DNA of 64,000 nucleotides. Source: Streptomyces rugosispiralis. Its GTDB lineage: Bacteria > Actinomycetota > Actinomycetes > Streptomycetales > Streptomycetaceae. Both the position numbers and the translations under genes were made by a program. The stretch covers positions 46,605 to 110,604 of the forward strand of contig NZ_JANIAA010000034.1 in the NCBI RefSeq assembly GCF_024505145.1, in the 5' to 3' direction. The notes under the pieces are model-generated. The model was given only the letters and a program-made list of their open reading frames with translations, made no database searches and was not told the DNA's origin. Shown here piece by piece: positions 8,206 to 14,462 of the stretch; positions within the stretch are counted from its first letter, which is position 1; each line of letters begins with the position of its first letter.

Positions 8206-9132
8206 ATGCCGCTGCCAGCCGAGTTCCACGAGATCGCCAAGCGCGTCAACAACTGGGGCCGCTGGGGGACGGCGGACGAGATCGGCACGCTCAACCTGAT
8301 CACCGACGCCGTGGTCCGGGAGGCCGCCGCGACCATACGGACCGGCCGTCGCGTACCGCTCGCGGTGCCGCTGCGACAGGACGGCGTCCAGACCGGAATG
8401 ATCCCCGGGCGGGTCAACCCGCTGCATACGATGATCGCGGTCAACTTCGAGATGTTCGGCCCGGACACGGTGGCGACCAGCGACGACGCCGTGACGATGG
8501 GGCTCCAGGCCGGTACCCACTGGGACGGGCTGGCCCATGTCTCGCACTCCGGCAGGATCTACAACGGCCGTCCCGCCGGCTCCATCACCTCCCATGGCCG
8601 CGCCGCCTTCAGCGGTATCGACAAGGCGGGGCCCCTCGTCTCGCGCGGAATGCTGCTCGATGTGGCCAGGGCCCGGGGCGCCGAGCGGCTGCCCGAGGGA
8701 CATGTGGTCACCCCCGAAGACCTCGACGCCGCCGAGGAACTGGCCGGAACGAGGGTGCGCTCCGGCGATATCGCGCTCGTCCGCACCGGGCAGATCCAGC
8801 GGTATCTGGCGGGCGAGAAGGAGGCGTACGCGTTCCCCTCACCGGGGCTGTCGCTGCGCACGCCCGAGTGGTTCCACGCCCGCGACGTGGCGGCGGTCGC
8901 CAATGACACCCTGACCTTCGAGGCCTTCCCACCGGAGATCGAGGACCTCTGGATGCCGGTCCACGCCCTCGACCTGGTCGAGATGGGCATGCTCCAGGGC
9001 CAGAACTGGAATCTGGAGGAACTCTCCGAGGCCTGCGCCGAGGAGGGGCGCTACGCCTTTCTGCTGTCGGCCCCGCCGGAGCCGTTCGTCGGCGGCACGG
9101 GCTCACCCGTGGCACCCGTCGCGATCCTCTGA
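8206..9132 (+). CDS. Cyclase family protein (kynurenine formamidase-like hydrolase)
   Basis: 308 residues. Metal-binding signature of the cyclase/kynurenine-formamidase fold, GTHWDGLAHVSH, around residues 108-119; the family hydrolyses amides, lactones or related bonds with a metal centre. ATG 8206 has GAAGGAG five bases upstream, so the longer frame from 8137 is rejected. It is divergent from the SDR-led operon and shares its control region, suggesting it acts on an intermediate of the same catabolic route; the substrate is not identifiable from sequence. Confidence 0.85.
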   Translation: MPLPAEFHEIAKRVNNWGRWGTADEIGTLNLITDAVVREAAATIRTGRRVPLAVPLRQDGVQTGMIPGRVNPLHTMIAVNFEMFGPDTVATSDDAVTMGLQAGTHWDGLAHVSHSGRIYNGRPAGSITSHGRAAFSGIDKAGPLVSRGMLLDVARARGAERLPEGHVVTPEDLDAAEELAGTRVRSGDIALVRTGQIQRYLAGEKEAYAFPSPGLSLRTPEWFHARDVAAVANDTLTFEAFPPEIEDLWMPVHALDLVEMGMLQGQNWNLEELSEACAEEGRYAFLLSAPPEPFVGGTGSPVAPVAIL

Positions 9133-9404
9133 CGGCTCAACGCCGCTGACGCCCCGATATCTCCCATGCCTGCGGAGGGGACGGCGGGCCGGTCTCTTTC
9201 GGGTGGCGGTGCGCTCATGCGCGCCCCGAGCACGGCACCGCGCACCGCCACCCGGCTCCCGGCGCTGAGCCCTGTTTCAGCAGCGGGGGCGCGACCCGCA
9301 CTCGCCAAGGAACGTCCCTGTGAACACACGGTCCACAGAGACGCCACAGCCCTCGGCGTCCCCTCGCGACGAATCGCTGATCCTAGAGTGATCAACCGAA
9401 CACG

Positions 9405-9962
9405 TCACGTCAACACCTGGTCTGGACTTTGCCTGATTCGCCCCATGTGTGACGGCACATGAGAGGCCGCTCGCTTCTTGGAGAGCGGCTCTTCGCCCTT
9501 CGCGCGGTCGATTTCACACCAGATCCGCTTCCCGGAGCCCTCCGGCTGCCAGCCCCAGCGGTCGGCGAGACCGTCGACCAGTTCCAGACCGCGCCCATGA
9601 GTGTCCTCCTCATCGGCGCAGCGCTGGCGCGGAGCGCGGTCGCTGGCGTCGGCGACCTCGACCCGGACCGTTCCCACATCGGCACTCCGGCTGGTGAACG
9701 GCCTCGGCGTCCCGCCTCCGGCACCGGCACCGCTCCCGCCGCCCATCGACTGGGCGGGGAAGAGCATCCGCAGCACGGCCGGACAGCCGGTGTGCACCAC
9801 GGCGTTGGTGACGAGTTCGGAAATGAGCAGGATCAACGTCTCGGCGAGCGGCTCATCGGCTCCGATACCGGATCCGACAAGCCGCGAACGGGCCCACCGA
9901 CGGGCACGACTCACCTCCGCCGGGTCGGGCCTGACCTCCATCTGCGCCTGAAGCACCTGCAC
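9405..9962 (-). CDS. ATP-binding protein, anti-sigma-factor-type HATPase
   Basis: 185 residues, GTG start. GHKL ATPase fold: N-box in LLISELVTNAVVH, G1-box DASD, and a G2-like GRGLELVDGLADRWG. Single-domain proteins of this type in Streptomyces are related to RsbW/SpoIIAB serine kinases or occur with XRE-DUF397 sets. A Gly/Ala-rich loop of about 25 residues (GGGSGAGAGGG) sits between the N- and G-boxes. The partner is not adjacent. The long 5' region up to 10433 is non-coding and contains a perfect palindrome (10125-10143). Confidence 0.85.
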   Translation of the reverse strand: MQVLQAQMEVRPDPAEVSRARRWARSRLVGSGIGADEPLAETLILLISELVTNAVVHTGCPAVLRMLFPAQSMGGGSGAGAGGGTPRPFTSRSADVGTVRVEVADASDRAPRQRCADEEDTHGRGLELVDGLADRWGWQPEGSGKRIWCEIDRAKGEEPLSKKRAASHVPSHMGRIRQSPDQVLT

Positions 9963-10433
9963 TGCTCACACCATCCGAACCGGCAGACACATCGCCTTGT
10001 ACCTCCAAGCGGTCACGGACCGTGACACTCCCCCAGCCACCGCTGGGAGGTACCCCCGTGCGCGACAGCATGGTTGACGTACAGTCACCCCAACAAGCGC
10101 TTCGGTCATATTCCAGCGCCAAGGAGTATGCGTGGGGCATACTGTGCGACACGCGTCCCGAGGACTCGAACATCGAGGCTGGGGCGTCGCGCACCCCAGG
10201 CGAGCGGGGCACGTCGTCATGCCCGGAATCGCCCCATGGGCAACGCCGGGCTTCTCGAACCCCATAAGCGCTCGCACCCCACGGAGAGTACCCGAGCCCG
10301 GGCCCGACTCCACCCTGTGACGAGTCACGCCTAGGAAACAACCTGGTATCAACGCTCGGTCACCTCGGAAGCTCTGGGGATCTCCCCAGAGAATGCGACA
10401 TCCCAACAATTCAGGCGTATCCATCGAGCCCGG
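9963..10433. other. Non-coding region between HATPase gene and acyl-CoA dehydrogenase
   Basis: No reading frame here has Streptomyces codon bias or a recognisable product. The base composition is lower in G+C than the flanking genes. It contains the perfect inverted repeat at 10125-10143 and a short imperfect hairpin around 10369-10391. It probably serves as the leader and promoter of the leftward HATPase gene. Confidence 0.6.
10125..10143. promoter_or_regulatory. Perfect 7-bp inverted repeat, possible operator
   Basis: AGTATGC - five bases - GCATACT. It lies about 165 bases upstream of the HATPase GTG start in non-coding DNA. The arms are AT-richer than the surroundings. The binding protein is unknown. 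Confidence 0.4.
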
Positions 10434-11591
10434 CTACAAACATGTTTCAACGGTCGACACGAGCCCGGCCGCCAGTTCCTCCTCCGCCGCCGCCCCGGAC
10501 TGCCACTGACCTGCCCGCACCCAGGCCCGCTTGAGATGGAGGTGGACGTCCGCCTCCCAGGTGAAGCCCATCCCGCCGTGAACTTGCAGACAATCGCGGG
10601 CATTGTGGACAGCGGCCTCATCGGCGAGCAACTTGGCCGCCGCGATGTCACCCGGGTCTTCTGTGACCGCCGCGGCATACACCACACTTCTGGCCGATTC
10701 GGCACGAACCAGCATCTGGGCGCACAGATGCTGTACGGCCTGGAAGGCGCCGATCGGCCGGCCGAACTGGGTGCGGTGCCTGGCGTGGTCCACCGCGAGC
10801 TCGACCGTACGGGAGGCGCTGCCCAGTTGTTGGGCCGCGGTCAGCAGCGCCGCCTCGCGCCGCAACCGGACGGCGAGGCCCGAACGACCCGGACCCGCCT
10901 GGCCGGTCTGATCCGCCTGGCCGGTCTGATCCGCCTGGCCGGTCTGGTCCGCCTGGACCGCCTGGACCGCTTGGGCCGCTTGGGCCGCCTGGCCCGCTTG
11001 GGCCGCCTGTTCCACCCGGTCCAGCCGGGTTCGGGTCGGGGTCGACCGGTGCAGCGGGGTGGCCGGGTCGATCGATCGCATCGGCTGCGCCGAACGCGCC
11101 ACCTCCTTCGCCGGAATCACCTCGACCGCCGTCGGCCCCAGCGCCAGCACCACATCGGCGGAGGCCAGATGCTCGACCGGCGCACCGCCCTCGTCCAGCG
11201 CCGTCACCACCGTCTCGCCCTGGGCCGCACCCGCCGCCAGAGATCCCGAAAGCCCCGCCGCGAGCTCCGTCGCGACCAGCGGCCCCGGCAGCAGCGCCCG
11301 GCCCGCCTCCTCGAAGGCCAGCACCACCTCCGGCAGCCCCAGCCCCACCCCGCCCGACGACTCCGGTACCCGCAGCGCGAAGAGGCCCGCCGCGCCCAGT
11401 TCCCGCCACAGCGCCCGGTCCAGCTCCCCACCCCGCGCCGTGCCCCCGTCGCCCCGTGCCGCGTCCCCGTCGCCCCACCCCGCGGCCCCGTCCACCACCG
11501 CCCGCAGCCGGGTGCGCGGAAAGCGCCGTGCCAGCAGTTCGCGCATCCCCGTCCGCAGCGCCCGCTGGTCGTCCGTGAGCTGGAAGTCCAC
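10434..11591 (-). CDS. Acyl-CoA dehydrogenase (second subunit type) with Gln-Ala repeat insertion
   Basis: 385 residues. N-terminal MDFQLTDDQRALR and C-terminal QVHGGMGFTWEADVHLHLKR identify a short FadE-type subunit that commonly forms a heteromer with the dehydrogenase encoded just upstream. Between the mid beta-domain and the C-terminal helical domain is a Q/A-rich insertion (QAAQAGQAAQ ... QADQTGQ) of about 40 residues, coded by the tandem repeat at 10897-11010. Start is eight bases after the stop of the 11599-12762 gene, so the two are cotranscribed and presumably cotranslated. Confidence 0.87.
   Translation of the reverse strand: MDFQLTDDQRALRTGMRELLARRFPRTRLRAVVDGAAGWGDGDAARGDGGTARGGELDRALWRELGAAGLFALRVPESSGGVGLGLPEVVLAFEEAGRALLPGPLVATELAAGLSGSLAAGAAQGETVVTALDEGGAPVEHLASADVVLALGPTAVEVIPAKEVARSAQPMRSIDPATPLHRSTPTRTRLDRVEQAAQAGQAAQAAQAVQAVQADQTGQADQTGQADQTGQAGPGRSGLAVRLRREAALLTAAQQLGSASRTVELAVDHARHRTQFGRPIGAFQAVQHLCAQMLVRAESARSVVYAAAVTEDPGDIAAAKLLADEAAVHNARDCLQVHGGMGFTWEADVHLHLKRAWVRAGQWQSGAAAEEELAAGLVSTVETCL
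10897..11010. repeat. 18-bp and 9-bp tandem repeats inside acyl-CoA dehydrogenase
   Basis: Three near-perfect 18-bp units (cctggccggtctgatccg) are followed by shorter 9-bp related units (ttgggccgc). Translated on the minus strand they give QADQTG and QAA/QAV blocks. Both units keep the reading frame. Confidence 0.85.
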
Positions 11592-11598
11592 GCCCCGC

Positions 11599-12762
11599 TC
11601 ACCGTCCCTTCGGCAGGCCGAGGATCCGCTCGGCCACGATGTTCCGCTGAATCTGCGAGGTCCCCGCCGCGATGGTGTACGAGAGCGAGGAGAGCCGGTC
11701 GGCGACCCACTCCTGACCGGCGTCCAGCGCGTCCGGCCCCAGCACCTCGGCGGCCGCGTCGTACAGCTCCTGCCGCACCTGCGAGAAGCGCAGTTTGAAG
11801 ACCGAGCCGCCGACGCCCGGCACCCCGCCGGTGCGCTGCGCCTCGCTCACGTTCCACTGGGTGAGCCGCCACAGCGCCGCGCACTCCGCCGCGAGCCGTC
11901 CCAACCGGCGCCGCAGCACCGCGTCGTCCCAGCGCCCATTGGCCCGCGCCGTCCGGGCCAGCGCCTCCAGCACCCGCCTGCAGGCGACCACCTCGCCCAC
12001 GAAGGCCGTACCGCGCTCGAAGGAGAGGGTCACCATGGTCACCCGCCAGCCGTCGTTCTCCGCACCGACCCGGTGGCCGACCGGCACCCGCACCTCGTCC
12101 AGGAACACCTCGGCGAACTCCGCCGTCCCGGCCAGGGTCCGCAGCGGCCGCACGGTCACCCCGGGCGCGTCCATCGGCATCGCGAGCCAGGTGATGCCCC
12201 GGTGCTTCGGCGTGTCGGCGTTTACCGGCGCGGTGCGCACCAATAGTTCGCACCAGTCGGCGATCTCGGCGTGCGAGGTCCAGATCTTGCTTCCGCTGAT
12301 GACGTACTCATCGCCGTCCCGTACCGCCCGGGTGCGCAGCGACGCCAGGTCGGAGCCGGCGTCCGGTTCGGAGAACCCCTGGCACCAGACCTCGTCCCCG
12401 CGCAGGATCGGCGGCAGCCAGCGCGCCCGCTGCTCGGAGGTGCCCTCGGCCGCGATGGTGGGGCCCGCGTGCAGCAGTCCGACGAACCCCGCGCCCACAT
12501 AGGGCGCACCGGCCCGCTCGGTCTCCTCCAGGAAGATCAGATGCTGGGTGGGCGTCGCGCCCCGGCCGCCCGCGTCCTCGGGCCAGTGCAGCCCGGCGTA
12601 GCCCGCCTCATGGAGCATGCGCTGCCAGCCGCAGTCATAGGCGCGGCGGCCGGGCCAGTCGGCCGGGTGCGGGCGGTCCGGCAGCTTGGGCAGGACCTCG
12701 GCGAGCCAGGCGCGCAGCCGGTGCCGGAAGTCCTCCTCGTCCTCCGTGTAGGTGAGATCCAT
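11599..12762 (-). CDS. Acyl-CoA dehydrogenase (large subunit type)
   Basis: 387 residues, standard for the family. Contains the FAD-binding WCQGFSEPDAGSDLA and ISGSKIWTSHAEIAD motifs and the C-terminal IAAGTSQIQRNIVAERILG. Start ATG 12762 has GGAGG ten bases upstream. It is the first gene of a two-gene operon with the 10434-11591 dehydrogenase and is divergent from the acyl-CoA synthetase. The 17-bp operator copy 2 abuts its Shine-Dalgarno. The heteromeric pair probably introduces a double bond into a CoA-activated branched, cyclic or steroid-like acid (inference from FadE pair architecture). Confidence 0.92.
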   Translation of the reverse strand: MDLTYTEDEEDFRHRLRAWLAEVLPKLPDRPHPADWPGRRAYDCGWQRMLHEAGYAGLHWPEDAGGRGATPTQHLIFLEETERAGAPYVGAGFVGLLHAGPTIAAEGTSEQRARWLPPILRGDEVWCQGFSEPDAGSDLASLRTRAVRDGDEYVISGSKIWTSHAEIADWCELLVRTAPVNADTPKHRGITWLAMPMDAPGVTVRPLRTLAGTAEFAEVFLDEVRVPVGHRVGAENDGWRVTMVTLSFERGTAFVGEVVACRRVLEALARTARANGRWDDAVLRRRLGRLAAECAALWRLTQWNVSEAQRTGGVPGVGGSVFKLRFSQVRQELYDAAAEVLGPDALDAGQEWVADRLSSLSYTIAAGTSQIQRNIVAERILGLPKGR

Positions 12763-12780
12763 CAGCGGCCGACCTCCGTT

Positions 12781-12797
12781 TCTGATGGTCCGTCAGA
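12781..12797. promoter_or_regulatory. 17-bp palindromic operator, copy 2
   Basis: TCTGATGGTCCGTCAGA, 18 bases before the acyl-CoA dehydrogenase start at 12762. Differs from copy 1 at two positions. Its placement next to the ribosome-binding site suggests a short leader with the repressor covering the transcription start. Confidence 0.7.
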
Positions 12798-12869
12798 CAA
12801 GGTGGCTTCCGCAGGCTAGCCCGCACCCCCTGGACCGACAAGGCACGCGCCCTTACGCTTCGAGCACTA

Positions 12870-12886
12870 TCTGATGGGTCGTCAGC
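12870..12886. promoter_or_regulatory. 17-bp palindromic operator, copy 3
   Basis: TCTGATGGGTCGTCAGC, 22 bases before the acyl-CoA synthetase ATG at 12909. Slightly more degenerate than copies 1 and 2. With copy 2, 73 bases away, it gives each of the two divergent promoters its own site. Confidence 0.65.
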
Positions 12887-12908
12887 TACCGTCCCACGGG
12901 AGGCCGGG

Positions 12909-14462
12909 ATGACCGACATCGCGCATGAGCTCGGCGGCTCGGCGACGCTGTGGGAACTGCTCGAGCGCCGCGCCGCCCTCACCCCCGACGCCCCCGCCCT
13001 GCTCCAGGCCACCGCCTCCGCCCGCCACGACCGGCGGCTGACCTTCGGCGCCCTGCGCACCCGCGCCGAGCGGACCGCCGCCGGGCTGTATCAGCTGGGG
13101 ATACGCCCCGGCAGCCGGGTCGCCTGGCAGTTGCCCACCCGGATCGAGACGGTCGTGCTGACCATGGCGCTCGCCCGCCTCGGCGCCGTGCAGACCCCGC
13201 TCATCCCGTACTACCGCGACCGCGAGGTGCGGTTCGCGCTCCGCGCGTCCGGGGCGCGGTTCTTCGCCGTACCCGGCCAGTGGCGCGGCTTCGACCACAC
13301 CGCGATGGCGCACCGCCTGGCCGCCGAACTGCCGGAGCCACCGATGGTCTTCGAGGCGTACCACACGCTGCCGGTGGCCGACCCCAAGGCGCTGCGGCTG
13401 CCGCCACCGCCCACCGACGGACGGGCCGTCCGCTGGATCTACTGGACCTCGGGCACCACCTCGGACCCCAAGGGCGTGCTGCACACCGACCGCAGCCTCA
13501 TCGCCGCCGGTGCCTGCCTCGCCCACGCGCTGCGGCTCGGCCCGGACGACGTCGGGTCCATGGCCTTTCCGTACGCCCATGTCGCGGGGCCCGACTACAC
13601 CGTGATGCTGCTGCTCTACGGCTTCCCGGCCGTGCTGCTCGAGCACTTCTCGCTGCCGGAGTCGCTGCCCGCGTACCGGCGGCACGGGGTGACGGTCGCG
13701 GGCGGCAGCACCGCCTTCTACTCGATGTTCCTGGCCGAGCAGCGCAAGGACCCCTCGCGCCGGCTCATCCCCACCCTGCGGCTCCTCGCGGGCGGCGGCG
13801 CGCCCAAGCCGCCCGAGCTCTACTACGAGGTCGTACGGGAGCTGGGCTGCACCCTCACCCACGGCTACGGGATGACCGAAGTCCCCATGATCACCATGGG
13901 GGCGCCGGACGACACGGACGAGAACCTCGCCACCACCGAGGGACGGCCGCCCAAGGAGATGGAGATCCGGGTGGTGGACGGTCAGGTGCGGCTGCGCGGC
14001 GAGGCGGTCTGCGCCGGATATCTGGACGACGCCGAGACCCGTAAGGCGTTCGACGCGGACGGCTTCTTCCTTACGGGCGATCTCGGCCACCTTACGGAGA
14101 GCGGCCATCTGGTGCTGACCGGCCGGGTCAAGGACATCATCATCCGCAAGGGCGAGAACATCTCGGCCAAGGAGATCGAGCAGCTGCTGTACCAGCACCC
14201 GGACGTGGGCGATGTGGCGGTGATCGGTCTGCCCGACCCGGACCGGGGCGAACTGGTCTGCGCCGTCGTGGAGCAGCCGGCCGGGGCGCAGGCGCTGACG
14301 CTCGGCCGGGCCGTGTCGTATCTGCGGGAGGCCGGTCTTTCGGTGCACAAGCTGCCGGAGCGGCTCGAGGTGGTGGCCGCGCTGCCGCGGAACGAGACGC
14401 TGCGGAAGGTGCTCAAGTACCAGTTGCGGGAACGGTTCGCGGCGGGAGCCGCCCAGGGCTAG
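12909..14462 (+). CDS. Acyl-CoA synthetase (AMP-forming, AliA/FadD-like)
   Basis: 517 residues. Adenylate-forming enzyme: P-loop-like WTSGTTSDPKG (A3), GYGMTE (A5), FLTGDLGHL (A7), RVKDIIIRKGENIS (A8) and the C-terminal catalytic Lys in ETLRKVLKYQLRE (A10). It activates a carboxylic acid to its acyl-CoA through an acyl-AMP. The sequence is most like cyclohexanecarboxylate-CoA ligase and medium/cyclic acid ligases. Strong GGAGG five bases before ATG 12909. It supplies the substrate for the divergent acyl-CoA dehydrogenase pair. Its TAG overlaps the TAG of the convergent pseudokinase gene (ctag). Confidence 0.92.
   Translation: MTDIAHELGGSATLWELLERRAALTPDAPALLQATASARHDRRLTFGALRTRAERTAAGLYQLGIRPGSRVAWQLPTRIETVVLTMALARLGAVQTPLIPYYRDREVRFALRASGARFFAVPGQWRGFDHTAMAHRLAAELPEPPMVFEAYHTLPVADPKALRLPPPPTDGRAVRWIYWTSGTTSDPKGVLHTDRSLIAAGACLAHALRLGPDDVGSMAFPYAHVAGPDYTVMLLLYGFPAVLLEHFSLPESLPAYRRHGVTVAGGSTAFYSMFLAEQRKDPSRRLIPTLRLLAGGGAPKPPELYYEVVRELGCTLTHGYGMTEVPMITMGAPDDTDENLATTEGRPPKEMEIRVVDGQVRLRGEAVCAGYLDDAETRKAFDADGFFLTGDLGHLTESGHLVLTGRVKDIIIRKGENISAKEIEQLLYQHPDVGDVAVIGLPDPDRGELVCAVVEQPAGAQALTLGRAVSYLREAGLSVHKLPERLEVVAALPRNETLRKVLKYQLRERFAAGAAQG

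Noticed and set aside
9966..10424. 152-codon frame in the HATPase leader
   Set aside because: Cys/Arg-rich translation without codon bias, ribosome-binding site or family resemblance; treated as non-coding.
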